This document shows positions 36,377-44,835 of a DNA stretch of 64,000 nt, one piece after another. Numbering within the stretch: position 1 is the first letter of the stretch; the number at the start of each line of letters is the position of its first letter. This stretch comes from Bacteroides sp. M10 (GTDB lineage: Bacteria > Bacteroidota > Bacteroidia > Bacteroidales > Bacteroidaceae): positions 4,112,501 to 4,176,500 of the forward strand of contig NZ_CP060488.1 of NCBI RefSeq assembly GCF_014334015.1, read 5' to 3'. The translations under genes were made by a program, and so were the position numbers. The notes under the pieces are model-generated. The model had not been told where the DNA came from, ran no database searches, and worked only from the letters and a program-made list of their open reading frames with translations.

Positions 36377-36763
36377 TCAGATACATGGATATTTTTCTTT
36401 TAGCTTTTTCATAAAAGACTTGCTTACTTGTAAAAGTTCCATCTCATTAAATGGAGGAAGCAATATGCAATTGTTGTCTTCAATCGAAACCAGATAGCTT
36501 ATATTGATAATGTGTGACTGGCTAATCTGGATAAGATAGGGATGCAGACTCAATATCTTTTGTGAGTTTGTATTTCTTTTGAGTGTCAGGGTATGATTGT
36601 TATTTAATACAGCTTCCCATAGCTTACTCTTGGAGTTATACCGGAAATAGCCAATCTGTTCTAAATGGATTAGTTGCAAGTTTCCAGTAATGGTAGTATA
36701 TAAAAAGATCTTTTCTTCTTGATGTTTTTCTGTGTCGGTGTGATTGCAATTGTCAATATTCAT
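36377..36763 (-). CDS. Stand-alone LytTR-domain regulator
   Basis: A 128-residue protein that is almost entirely a LytTR DNA-binding domain: LQLIHLEQIGYFRYNSKSKL, SLHPYLIQISQSHIINISYL, and the C-terminal VSKSFMKKLKEKYP. No receiver domain or membrane sensor is attached, so its control is unclear. A -7 box at 36829-36836 precedes it. It is separated from the AraC-type gene by a strong terminator. Confidence 0.85.
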   Translation of the reverse strand: MNIDNCNHTDTEKHQEEKIFLYTTITGNLQLIHLEQIGYFRYNSKSKLWEAVLNNNHTLTLKRNTNSQKILSLHPYLIQISQSHIINISYLVSIEDNNCILLPPFNEMELLQVSKSFMKKLKEKYPCI

Positions 36764-36828
36764 ATTCTATTTATCTTAGTATTCGATTAATCTGTTGATG
36801 ATGCCAACGTCGTAGTTTTATTTTGCAT

Positions 36829-36836
36829 CAAAAGTA
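36829..36836 (-). promoter_or_regulatory. -7 box for the LytTR gene
   Basis: Read on the minus strand this is TACTTTTG, matching TAnnTTTG, 66 bases before the ATG. Confidence 0.5.
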
Positions 36837-36861
36837 ACGGATTGCTTTTAGCTATAAAAAT

Positions 36862-36896
36862 AAAAAGTGTCTCATTCCTGAAATGAGACACTTTTT
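36862..36896 (-). terminator. Perfect terminator between AraC and LytTR genes
   Basis: A perfect 15-bp stem (AAAAAGTGTCTCATT and its complement) around the loop CCTGA gives T-runs on both strands. It ends the AraC-type gene transcript before the LytTR promoter. Confidence 0.88.
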
Positions 36897-36928
36897 ACTA
36901 TTAAGAATTGTGCTTTTAAAAAAGAAAA

Positions 36929-38041
36929 TTATTGTTCTACTCTTTGATTATCAATGAATTTACTAGGTGATACACCATACTTTTCTGAAAAGTTACGATA
37001 GAAAGTTGCCCGGGAGGTGAAACCGCATGCAAACATCAGTTCTTTTACATTACTCTTTGGATTTTCGGCGGCTAGTTGTCTGAAATATTCCAGTCGAAGA
37101 TAATTAATGTATTCCCGGAAACCTGTAAAGCCCTGACTTTTGATTGCTGCAGAAATATCATGTTCCTGTTTATTCAGAGACTTGGCTAAAAGTTCTATGT
37201 TATACCGTTGATCGGTATAGGGATGCTGTTCCTGAAGATAGGCTTCAATCGTTGAGAAGAGCGGGGGAGTAGGAGATGGCTTTCCAGCTTGTAGCATTAT
37301 AGTGCTTTCCGTATTCTTTCCATTATGAATCATGTTTATATGGTTCGAAAACGGATTCTCATAACGTAAATATTGTATGGAGAATAAGACCGTAAAAACG
37401 ATTGCCATAATGCCGAACAGGTTGAAAACAAATTCATTGATATTTAGAGTGAACAAGATGTATATCCCTAAAAATACGAATAGAAAACCGATGAATAGAT
37501 ACATGTTATTATTTATCCTGCGGTAGGTCTTGTTATTCATCATAGGATAAATAAGAAGAATGAGTGGGGTAAAAACGGATAACAGGAATATGGAAACCCT
37601 GAGCTTGACATCTGTTTGATGGATATTCGGAATAATTTCATCTATGGAGTGGATGGGAGTAATATTTCCATTGAAGCCTAAATAACTGATTCCTACAGTT
37701 ATCGTAATGATAGGTAATAACAGAAAAGTAAATATTCTGAAATGGTTCAGATAGCCCGGCGATAAAGAAGCGATAGGGAACAGGGCTACAATATTTGCTA
37801 AAGCATACCATTTGAGCATTTTCTCTATGTTGAGCAATTCTGTGAAGTTGTATTTCGGAGTGTCTGTGACAATTGTCAGCCATCCGATATTTTCCCATGA
37901 AAACATAATACCGATGCCGGTAGCTATAATTCCCCAATATAATTTCGGATAATTGTCTTTAGCACGTATAATAAGGATGATTCCTATAATTAACGCAATC
38001 AGATCAAGTGTAAGCTCAATAGATAGATGTGTAATTCCCAT
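36929..38041 (-). CDS. Membrane-bound AraC-family regulator
   Basis: A 370-residue protein with about seven hydrophobic segments in residues 1-230 and a C-terminal AraC helix-turn-helix domain (about 260-365). The AraC signature is visible as NVKELMFACGFTSRATFYRN followed by FSEKYGVSPSKF. Such 7TM-AraC proteins sit in the inner membrane and may bind DNA from there. No ligand is known. Transcription probably begins at the -7 box at 38093-38100. Confidence 0.88.
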   Translation of the reverse strand: MGITHLSIELTLDLIALIIGIILIIRAKDNYPKLYWGIIATGIGIMFSWENIGWLTIVTDTPKYNFTELLNIEKMLKWYALANIVALFPIASLSPGYLNHFRIFTFLLLPIITITVGISYLGFNGNITPIHSIDEIIPNIHQTDVKLRVSIFLLSVFTPLILLIYPMMNNKTYRRINNNMYLFIGFLFVFLGIYILFTLNINEFVFNLFGIMAIVFTVLFSIQYLRYENPFSNHINMIHNGKNTESTIMLQAGKPSPTPPLFSTIEAYLQEQHPYTDQRYNIELLAKSLNKQEHDISAAIKSQGFTGFREYINYLRLEYFRQLAAENPKSNVKELMFACGFTSRATFYRNFSEKYGVSPSKFIDNQRVEQ

Positions 38042-38092
38042 ATTTCTGACGTGTTTCTATTTTTGAAGTATATACATAAGTATTTCCCTTTG

Positions 38093-38100
38093 CAAAGGTA
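38093..38100 (-). promoter_or_regulatory. -7 box for the 7TM-AraC gene
   Basis: Read on the minus strand this is TACCTTTG, matching TAnnTTTG, about 50 bases before the ATG. Confidence 0.55.
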
Positions 38101-38168
38101 GCTAAAAATAGATATATTTGATAATAAAAAACACGTGACTCTGAAGGAACTTGCTATGTTGCCCTGTC

Positions 38169-38522
38169 TTATATCTTCTTGGAAGAATCGTCTTCAGCCA
38201 ATTCTTTAATCTCTTTATTCAAAAATACGGAAAGAACAGTTCTTACCACAACTACTCCACCCAAGATCGCTAGTTCATCTAAAGTAGGGTCAACTACAGT
38301 TTTCAGTATGTCGGAAGCGATTAAAAATTCCAATCCCAGTAAAAGGTAGCTACCGAAGTCTGCTCTAAGTTGCCGGATATTATTGACGGTATAAGTACCG
38401 TTGAACCGTTTGATTTCATTGCGCAGGAAGGCTACGAAGCCAACGAGTACTCCATAAGTTACAATCAGCAAACTGATAACACTGATGATAGTAGCGAGCG
38501 TATTTAAGAATGTAAGTAGCAT
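38169..38522 (-). CDS. DUF1622 membrane protein
   Basis: A 117-residue protein with three hydrophobic stretches (ISVISLLIVTYGVLVGFVAF, SYLLLGLEFLIASDIL and AILGGVVVVRTVLSVFL), and the conserved segment RADFGSYLLLGLEFLIASD. The charged tail is KELAEDDSSKKI. This matches the DUF1622 family, whose function is unknown. Confidence 0.85.
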   Translation of the reverse strand: MLLTFLNTLATIISVISLLIVTYGVLVGFVAFLRNEIKRFNGTYTVNNIRQLRADFGSYLLLGLEFLIASDILKTVVDPTLDELAILGGVVVVRTVLSVFLNKEIKELAEDDSSKKI

Positions 38523-38603
38523 TGTTGTATAATGTTTTTGGTATCTGTCATATAAACAAATGAAGCTATATAATGGTTCTTGGATAAATCTTCATCTATT
38601 CCC

Positions 38604-39755
38604 TTATCCCATTATCCATTTAGCATATCTCGGCATAAATTTGTAAATTAAGGCTACAATTCCCCAAGATAAAATAAATACAAGAATGCCAGTGATAGGA
38701 ATCTGGAGAGCTATTGGGATATTGATTTTTTCTATGATTAAGTAGCCAATTCCTACAATGAAATAGTGTATCATATAAATGCCTAACCCACATTTTGTTA
38801 TATTTGATAAAATAGATATGATATAGGGGGAACGAATTTGTATCTTTTGTACTATTAGGAAAATGGCCATTGTCATCAACAAAACATTAGGAGAACAGTA
38901 AAGGAAAAACAGCTCCATTTGCTCTTCTGAAATATGGGGTTGAGATGTCATGTTTCTGAAGCCGACATAAGTTATGGCATAACCAATGACAAATAAAATA
39001 ACAGATAGCATTATTGTCTTGCCGGTTGTGAGCGTATTTTTCATGTATAAGTAATAGCCTAATAATAGATAGCCATTAAAACCTGCAAAATAATATAAAG
39101 TGCCAAAATTGTTCCACGCACAAGTTCCCCATATATAGCTAGATATGTATTCACTGCAATAAGGTAGGAAAAGAGTGATTCCCCAAATAAAAAGGAATAT
39201 TTTTATTTGCTTATCTGTTGCTTGTTTAACCCATGCGGAAAAGAAAGGCATGTATAAGTATAAACCTATTAACATATAGATATACCATAATGGGATGGTA
39301 TATACATTGAAATTAAATGGTATCATGTATATGTTATATAGACAACTTTCCCATGATTGCGAAGGATTTTCTCCTGCATAAGCAAACATTCTTGAAAGAA
39401 TGGAGTTATCCCAACCCATGATTCCTGTTAGTAAGGGGAATAAGTTATACAATAAAGACCAAATAAGAAAAGGAACTATAACTCGCAACATCCTTTTTTT
39501 GTAGAATTGTTCCATATCTTGTTGTATAGGCAACAACAGCATGCCTGTCAACATTACAAAAAGTGGAACGCATGGACGTAGAAAAGCTCCATATATACTG
39601 CCCCATAGATTATAATCAGGATTTGAACGAGCTTCCGGAGATACATTAAAAGGGTCCGAACAATGGATGCAAATCACCATGATAATAGCGACAAGTCTTA
39701 GTAAATCCGCCCATACGATACGGCTTGGTGTGATAGAGTTTGATTGAGTATTCAT
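38604..39755 (-). CDS. Acyltransferase 3 family membrane protein
   Basis: A 383-residue integral membrane acyltransferase with about ten membrane segments. The family start RIVWADLLRLVAIIMVICIH contains the conserved active His in the last position. These enzymes O-acetylate surface or secreted glycans. It stands alone, outside a capsule locus. The gene is noticeably richer in A and T than its neighbours, and so is the Crp-like gene next to it, which could reflect transfer. A palindrome overlaps the likely transcription start. Confidence 0.85.
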   Translation of the reverse strand: MNTQSNSITPSRIVWADLLRLVAIIMVICIHCSDPFNVSPEARSNPDYNLWGSIYGAFLRPCVPLFVMLTGMLLLPIQQDMEQFYKKRMLRVIVPFLIWSLLYNLFPLLTGIMGWDNSILSRMFAYAGENPSQSWESCLYNIYMIPFNFNVYTIPLWYIYMLIGLYLYMPFFSAWVKQATDKQIKIFLFIWGITLFLPYCSEYISSYIWGTCAWNNFGTLYYFAGFNGYLLLGYYLYMKNTLTTGKTIMLSVILFVIGYAITYVGFRNMTSQPHISEEQMELFFLYCSPNVLLMTMAIFLIVQKIQIRSPYIISILSNITKCGLGIYMIHYFIVGIGYLIIEKINIPIALQIPITGILVFILSWGIVALIYKFMPRYAKWIMG

Positions 39756-39780
39756 TTTGCACTTAATTTAAAAGTGCAAA
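39756..39780 (-). promoter_or_regulatory. Palindrome at the acyltransferase transcription start
   Basis: TTTGCACTT and AAGTGCAAA, 7 bases apart, lie between the -7 box and the ATG. It could be a repressor operator or a 5'-leader hairpin. The Crp-like regulator encoded next door is an obvious candidate, but the half-site does not match the standard Crp sequence. Confidence 0.5.
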
Positions 39781-39784
39781 TTTA
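39777..39784 (-). promoter_or_regulatory. -7 box for the acyltransferase gene
   Basis: Read on the minus strand this is TAAATTTG, matching TAnnTTTG. It partly overlaps the palindrome. Confidence 0.5.
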
Positions 39785-39861
39785 CGACTATGGTATATCT
39801 TTTTTTTTAAAGTACTTTAAAAAAAACATTCATATAATATGTTGAAATCATCCCCAATATA

Positions 39862-40437
39862 CTATTTGATTCGATTTCTTAGATGGGATAAGGTTACTTG
39901 AGAAATTCCTAAGTATGAAGCAATGTAGCCAAGGTTAACACGTTGAAAAAGTTCAGGACGTGTTTCTAATAGTTCTGTATATCTTTCTTCTGCTGTTTGA
40001 TATAACCTTGATATTAAGCGTTTCTCATTCACAATAAACGCATCTTGATGTAAAATTCTTGACCAGTTGGCTATCTCTATATTATTAAAATAGAGTGCTT
40101 CTAATTCTTTAATCGGGATAGCATATAAAATAGAATTTTCCAATAATTGCACGATTTCATATTCATATCCTTTTATGTTACCATAAAAATTATTCGTAGA
40201 AAAAACGATATCTCCTTCCATACTGAACCACGAAGTAGCTTCCTTGCCATTTATTACGCAATAAGAGCGTGCTATGCCTTTTTCCATGAAATAGAAATTT
40301 CTGTCTTTTTGAAAGGAGGAGGTTAATATGTGTTTTTTAGGTAATTTCAATAATGTGCTGTGAGTAAACAACTCGTTTATGGAATTGTCACTCATGTTTG
40401 ATTTAGCTTTCAGGGCATTTATTATATTTATCATCAT
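39862..40437 (-). CDS. Crp/Fnr-family transcription regulator
   Basis: A 191-residue protein with an N-terminal cyclic-nucleotide-binding-like fold (FYFMEKGIARSYCVINGKEA, SWFSMEGDIVF) and a short helix-turn-helix (LGYIASYLGISQVTLSHLRN). No four-cysteine iron-sulfur cluster pattern of Fnr is present. It is 106 bases upstream of the acyltransferase gene on the same strand and could control it. The start may be the second Met. Confidence 0.87.
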   Translation of the reverse strand: MMINIINALKAKSNMSDNSINELFTHSTLLKLPKKHILTSSFQKDRNFYFMEKGIARSYCVINGKEATSWFSMEGDIVFSTNNFYGNIKGYEYEIVQLLENSILYAIPIKELEALYFNNIEIANWSRILHQDAFIVNEKRLISRLYQTAEERYTELLETRPELFQRVNLGYIASYLGISQVTLSHLRNRIK

Positions 40438-40529
40438 TTCTTTTTAAAATATCATATATGCGAATATACTCATAATTTTTCATATATGCTGAAAGTCACG
40501 AATACATGTGTAGAGGTATACAAAAAAAG

Positions 40530-40562
40530 AAATCCCCATAACCTTATCAGTTACAGGGATTT
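40530..40562 (-). terminator. Terminator of the GGGtGRT operon
   Basis: AAATCCC pairs with GGGATTT and an inner TAAC/GTTA extends the stem. On the minus strand it runs into a T-rich tail. It ends the NifU-like / GGGtGRT transcript. Confidence 0.8.
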
Positions 40563-40583
40563 AATATATAGTAATTATCTAAG

Positions 40584-41594
40584 TTACTTAGCTAAAGCCT
40601 GAGCTACGTCAACCGCACAAGCTACTGTACAACCTACCATCGGGTTGTTACCAATTCCCAGGAATCCCATCATTTCTACGTGAGCAGGAACTGATGAAGA
40701 ACCAGCGAACTGAGCGTCAGAGTGCATACGACCCATAGTGTCAGTCATACCATAAGAAGCAGGACCGGCAGCCATGTTATCCGGATGAAGAGTACGACCT
40801 GTACCACCACCAGAAGCAACTGAAAAATAAGGTTTGCCAGCAAGAACACGTTCTTTCTTGTAAGTACCGGCAACTGGGTGTTGGAAACGAGTCGGGTTAG
40901 TAGAGTTACCTGTGATAGATACGTCTACACCTTCTTTCCACATGATAGCTACACCTTCGCGAACGTCGTCAGCACCATAACATTTTACTTTTGCACGAGG
41001 ACCGTCAGAGTAAGCGATTTCGCGAACAACTTTCAGTTCACCTGTGAAGTAATCGAATTGAGTCTGAACATAAGTAAAGCCGTTGATACGAGAGATGATC
41101 TGAGCAGCATCTTTTCCAAGACCGTTCAGGATGCAACGCAACGGTTCTTTACGTACTTTGTCTGCTTTTGCAGCGATTTTGATAGCACCTTCAGCAGCAG
41201 CGAAAGATTCGTGACCTGCCAGGAAAGCGAAACATTTAGTTTCTTCGCGCAGCAACATAGCAGCCAGGTTACCATGACCGATACCAACCTTACGGTCGTC
41301 AGCTACAGAACCCGGGATACAGAATGCTTGCAAACCGATACCGATAGCTTCAGCAGCTTCAGCAGCGTTTGTGCAGTTCTTCTTAAGAGCGATAGCAGTA
41401 CCTACTACATAAGCCCATTTTGCATTTTCAAAGCAGATAGGCTGAGTTTCTTCACACGTTTTATAAGGATCAAGTCCGGCAGCTTCGCAGATAGCGTTAG
41501 CTTCTTCGATGTCTTTGATGCCGTTAGCGTTCAAGGCTTCAATGATACCTTTGATACGACGGTCTTGGCTTTCGAATTTTACTTCTCTAATCAT
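40584..41594 (-). CDS. GGGtGRT protein (conserved, function unknown)
   Basis: A 336-residue cytoplasmic protein named for its motif, which is intact here as GGGTGRT at residues 262-268. It holds about ten cysteines, including Cys36, Cys47, Cys54 and Cys74, and a Cys322/Cys326 pair in MVGCTVACAVDVAQ near the end. The family is strongly conserved in anaerobes and has no assigned reaction. The start is the ATG at 41594, preceded by an unusually strong AAGGAGG site. It lies 19 bases after a NifU-like scaffold gene, a pairing I recall from other anaerobes, suggesting iron-sulfur cluster binding. Frequent optimal codons and a strong ribosome-binding site suggest high expression. Confidence 0.9.
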   Translation of the reverse strand: MIREVKFESQDRRIKGIIEALNANGIKDIEEANAICEAAGLDPYKTCEETQPICFENAKWAYVVGTAIALKKNCTNAAEAAEAIGIGLQAFCIPGSVADDRKVGIGHGNLAAMLLREETKCFAFLAGHESFAAAEGAIKIAAKADKVRKEPLRCILNGLGKDAAQIISRINGFTYVQTQFDYFTGELKVVREIAYSDGPRAKVKCYGADDVREGVAIMWKEGVDVSITGNSTNPTRFQHPVAGTYKKERVLAGKPYFSVASGGGTGRTLHPDNMAAGPASYGMTDTMGRMHSDAQFAGSSSVPAHVEMMGFLGIGNNPMVGCTVACAVDVAQALAK

Positions 41595-41613
41595 AGTTTC
41601 TTTCCTCCTTATA

Positions 41614-42315
41614 TTATTCGTGACGTGGATCAATAGATTTAACTGCTCCCTGTTCTGCTGTTACGCGTCCATAAGTACCTGTAACTTTCTTCAAAGCTTC
41701 GTTAGCATCAGTACCTTTCTTGATTTCGTCCATGAACTTACCCATGTGTACGAATTCGTATCCGCAGATTTCGTCGTTCTTGTCCAAGAAGATTTGTTTG
41801 ATATAACCTTCTGCCATTTCAAGGTAACGAGGACCTTTAGCCAAAGTACCATAAAGAGTACCTACCTGGCTACGCAGACCTTTACCCAAGTCTTCCAAAC
41901 CTGCACCGATAATCAAACCACCTTCAGAGAAAGCTGATTGAGTACGTCCGTATACGATTTGCAAGAAAAGTTCGCGCATTGCAGTATTGATAGCGTCGCA
42001 AACAAGGTCAGTGTTTAATGCTTCAAGAACTGTTTTACCCGGAAGGATTTCAGAAGCCATAGCAGCTGAGTGAGTCATACCAGAGCAACCGATTGTCTCG
42101 ATCAAGGCTTCCTGGATGATACCTTCTTTAACGTTCAGTGTCAGTTTACAAGCACCTTGTTGAGGAGCGCACCAACCGATACCGTGTGTCAAACCAGAAA
42201 TATCAACGATTTCTTTAGATCTTACCCATTTGCCTTCTTCGGGTATGGGAGCCGGTCCATGGTTAGGACCCTTCTTTACAACACACATGTGTTCCACTTC
42301 GTGTGAATAAGTCAT
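41614..42315 (-). CDS. NifU-like iron-sulfur scaffold protein
   Basis: A 233-residue protein related to the NifU/IscU scaffold. Conserved cysteine-bearing segments are GIGWCAPQQGACKLTLN, ETIGCSGMTHSAAMASEIL and LVCDAINTAMRELF. The C-terminal helix region (KFMDEIKKGTDANEALKKVT) is an extension beyond the classical scaffold. It probably supplies or holds an iron-sulfur cluster for the GGGtGRT protein encoded 19 bases downstream. The leader has a -7 box at 42379-42386. Confidence 0.87.
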   Translation of the reverse strand: MTYSHEVEHMCVVKKGPNHGPAPIPEEGKWVRSKEIVDISGLTHGIGWCAPQQGACKLTLNVKEGIIQEALIETIGCSGMTHSAAMASEILPGKTVLEALNTDLVCDAINTAMRELFLQIVYGRTQSAFSEGGLIIGAGLEDLGKGLRSQVGTLYGTLAKGPRYLEMAEGYIKQIFLDKNDEICGYEFVHMGKFMDEIKKGTDANEALKKVTGTYGRVTAEQGAVKSIDPRHE

Positions 42316-42378
42316 AATTAGCTCTTTTTTTAAGTGATATAATTAAAAATACGTAGTCACGATTCTCTAAATCGCCCA

Positions 42379-42386
42379 CAAAGGTA
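42379..42386 (-). promoter_or_regulatory. -7 box for the NifU-like / GGGtGRT operon
   Basis: Read on the minus strand this is TACCTTTG, matching TAnnTTTG. It gives a leader of about 60 bases. Confidence 0.55.
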
Positions 42387-42553
42387 GTCGATTTATTTGT
42401 TTCTGCAAATCGCCTTTTATTACTTTTTTGTGAAAAGAGACAAATCTGTTTGCGTTTTTTCTTCGTTTGTAAAGTCGGGATTGCATTTGTGAAAGATTGA
42501 AGCTGGGAGAACTATCTATTCTTTGCTTTGTTGTTATTAGAAAACGAAAATTT

Positions 42554-42958
42554 ATGGAACTGAATCAAGTAGACATACATTATTTAATAGCGGCAATTTG
42601 CGTTATTTCATCTGCGCTTATTTTTTATACGATAGGTGTTTGGGGCGAACGTCTTCAAAAGAAATTGAAGTTTTGGCATATTATTTTCTTCCTTCTCGGT
42701 TTGCTTGCCGATACGGTTGGCACAAGTCTGATGGAGCACATTGCTGAACTGACTCATCTACATGACGAAATTCATACGCTGACGGGAACTATTGCTATTC
42801 TTCTGATGTTTGTACATGCTTTATGGGCGATATGGACTTATGTGAAGGGAACGCCTATAGAAAAAAGGCATTTTAATCGTTTCAGTATTGTAGTTTGGTT
42901 CATTTGGCTTATACCTTATTTAATAGGTGTTTATTTGGGGATGCGATTACACGTTTAA
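42554..42958 (+). CDS. HsmA-like small membrane protein
   Basis: A 134-residue protein with four hydrophobic segments: YLIAAICVISSALIFYTIGV, IIFFLLGLLADTVGTSLMEH, AILLMFVHALWAIWTYV and VVWFIWLIPYLIGVYLGM. Histidines cluster in the loop HLHDEIHTLTG. It resembles the family annotated HsmA / TIGR03987, with no known function; the family call is from memory. The start is the ATG at 42554; the frame opens further upstream without a good start. Confidence 0.65.
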   Translation: MELNQVDIHYLIAAICVISSALIFYTIGVWGERLQKKLKFWHIIFFLLGLLADTVGTSLMEHIAELTHLHDEIHTLTGTIAILLMFVHALWAIWTYVKGTPIEKRHFNRFSIVVWFIWLIPYLIGVYLGMRLHV

Positions 42959-43047
42959 ATAAGTCTATATTGAGGTAGTCGTATGAAGTGAGGAAAGATA
43001 GAAAGAGAAGTAGGGATGATTAGGATAAAGAGTAGATAAACATAGAT

Positions 43048-43055
43048 TAGCCTAT
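43048..43055. repeat. Target site duplication, left copy
   Basis: TAGCCTAT abuts the left end of the IS66 element and recurs exactly at 45426-45433. The 8-bp size is typical of IS66. Confidence 0.93.
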
Positions 43056-43077
43056 GTAAGCATTCGGTCTCGTGCGT
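43056..43077 (+). repeat. IS66 left terminal inverted repeat
   Basis: A 22-base end beginning GTAAGCATTCGG, the IS66-type GTAAGC start. It pairs with 45404-45425 with one mismatch. Confidence 0.92.
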
Positions 43078-43092
43078 ATTCTCTCCAAACTC

Positions 43093-43141
43093 TTATAAAG
43101 TCAAAAGCCAGACGGAGTACGTCTGGCTTTTGACTTTATAA
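43093..43141 (-). terminator. Long perfect hairpin behind the transposase gene
   Basis: A perfect 22-bp stem around the loop GAGTA, 11 bases past the tnpC stop and inside the element. The inner core AAAAGCCAGACG / CGTCTGGCTTTT resembles a terminator. It would stop transposase transcription outward and block read-through into the element from the left. Confidence 0.85.
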
Positions 43142-43152
43142 ACCTTTCTTGT

Positions 43153-44766
43153 TTATCCTTTCCAATTAAATGGCAGTAAATCGGAGTAGTCGTTTTTCTC
43201 TTCTCTTTCTTTATCCTGTACTCTAATCACCACGTCCTGCATCCATAGTTTTGGGTTCACCTTATTTTCCCTGCAACATCCCATCAGTGAAAAGAATATT
43301 GCCGCTGCGTGTGCTGCCTCATGCGATCCGGAGAAGAGTGTATTTTTTCTGTTTACAGTCAACGGTCTAATAGAACGCTCCACCGGATTATTATCAATGC
43401 AGAACTGTGCATCATTGACATATCCGGACAGTTGTTCAAAGCGTGTGTACATATAGAATATGGCCTTGGCAACAGGCGATTTATCGACCGTATGTTCATA
43501 TTCCTCTTTGCACCATTTTTCCAGTCCTTTGATAATAGGGTACGATTTTTCCCGGCGAAGCTTTACTACAGCCTCGCCTTCCAGATGTTCTATCCTGATT
43601 TCCTCCTCCACAGCATACAGTCTGCCTATTTGTTCAAGTGCATACCTTGCTCTGGGAGGGTCATTTCCTTCCGCTTCCACAAACTTGCGCCTGACGTGTG
43701 CCCAACAGCACAAGTGCAACTTTCCGGGTAGCGTGTCGAACTCGTCATATACTGCAAAGCCGTCACTCTGTACCACGCGGACCTGTCCTGCCAGCAGTGT
43801 GTCTATTCCGCTGCTGCCACGCCCCTTGTGATATTCAAAGAAGGGGGTATGAAACCGGGGCAGATAGAAGTTCCACATATACCCGCGATGAAGAGCACCG
43901 GGTCGGTCGCTTTCAAGTACGGGGTGGGGCGTCTCATCGGCCATGACGTAATAACTGTCCTTAACCAGTTCACGAAGCTCATTGTAGATCGGCTCCAAAC
44001 GCTGTGCGGCAGCCATCATCCAGTTACTTACGGTGGAAGGACTCAGATGGATGCCTTCACGCTCAAAAATGTCCAGCTGTCTGTGCAGAGGCAGGTGATC
44101 GTAATATTTGGCGGTGGCAATGTGGGACAGTACACTCTCCGAGGCATTGCTGTGAGGGTGTGCCATTACGGGCATGGGAGCAGTTATGATACGACCGTCG
44201 GCAAGCCGGTATTTAGGACGGATGATGCGTCTCACATAGAATCGGGCAGGGCTGACGGCATATTGTTCGCTCACTTCCTCCCCCAGCTTCGTCGCTCCCT
44301 CCAGAGAAAGACCTTCCGGCATGGGAATGATGATTTCTTCACGGGGAAGGGACGGATCGATGGGCTTACGGGCGTGGGGAGTAATCTTTTGGGTGAAGCT
44401 CTTACGGAAACGATTGTAACCATTCTCCGACCGGGCAGATTTCTCAGCCGTTTTCTGCTCCTCCGCTACCGGGTCATTGACATCGGACGGAGATTCAAAA
44501 CAGATGCTCAATTGGTTGGCATCTTCGGGAAGATGACGTTTTTCACTGGATTTACCCCATAAACGGCGTGTCAAATCAGCCAATTTCCATCTCAGGTCAG
44601 CAATGACGGCTGTACAGGCTGAGATTTCCTCAACTTGGCGGGAATACTCCTGCAAAGAGGCTGCGTATTTTCTCTGAAGTTCCGCATGTTCCTTTTCAAG
44701 ACGTTCACGTTCCTTGCGCAACTCTTCGTACTCTTCCAAAGTAAAGGTAATGACTGGTTCTTTCAC
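43153..44766 (-). CDS. tnpC: IS66 transposase TnpC
   Basis: A 537-residue DDE transposase. An N-terminal coiled coil (EYEELRKERERLEKEHAELQ) is followed by a helix-turn-helix region. The IS66 catalytic domain has the acidic residues in YYVMADETPHPVLES, VVQSDGFAVYDE and FCIDNNPVERSIRPLTVNRK. The zinc-finger region seen in many IS66 proteins lacks its cysteines here. The frame is intact, so the element may be active. It lies 69 bases downstream of the TnpB-like gene. Confidence 0.95.
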   Translation of the reverse strand: MKEPVITFTLEEYEELRKERERLEKEHAELQRKYAASLQEYSRQVEEISACTAVIADLRWKLADLTRRLWGKSSEKRHLPEDANQLSICFESPSDVNDPVAEEQKTAEKSARSENGYNRFRKSFTQKITPHARKPIDPSLPREEIIIPMPEGLSLEGATKLGEEVSEQYAVSPARFYVRRIIRPKYRLADGRIITAPMPVMAHPHSNASESVLSHIATAKYYDHLPLHRQLDIFEREGIHLSPSTVSNWMMAAAQRLEPIYNELRELVKDSYYVMADETPHPVLESDRPGALHRGYMWNFYLPRFHTPFFEYHKGRGSSGIDTLLAGQVRVVQSDGFAVYDEFDTLPGKLHLCCWAHVRRKFVEAEGNDPPRARYALEQIGRLYAVEEEIRIEHLEGEAVVKLRREKSYPIIKGLEKWCKEEYEHTVDKSPVAKAIFYMYTRFEQLSGYVNDAQFCIDNNPVERSIRPLTVNRKNTLFSGSHEAAHAAAIFFSLMGCCRENKVNPKLWMQDVVIRVQDKEREEKNDYSDLLPFNWKG

Positions 44767-44835
44767 TGCATATCCACTTTTTTATTATGTGGCAAAGTTA
44801 TCAAAATAAACCTGTACGGCTTGTAGGATGGGAGA

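Noticed and set aside
40878..41636. A 252-codon open frame opposite the GGGtGRT gene
   Set aside because: It arises from the codon bias of the highly expressed gene on the other strand; Ser/Phe/Thr-rich composition, no domain.
43828..44562. A 244-codon open frame opposite the IS66 transposase
   Set aside because: It is antisense to an intact transposase and unlike any IS66 accessory protein.
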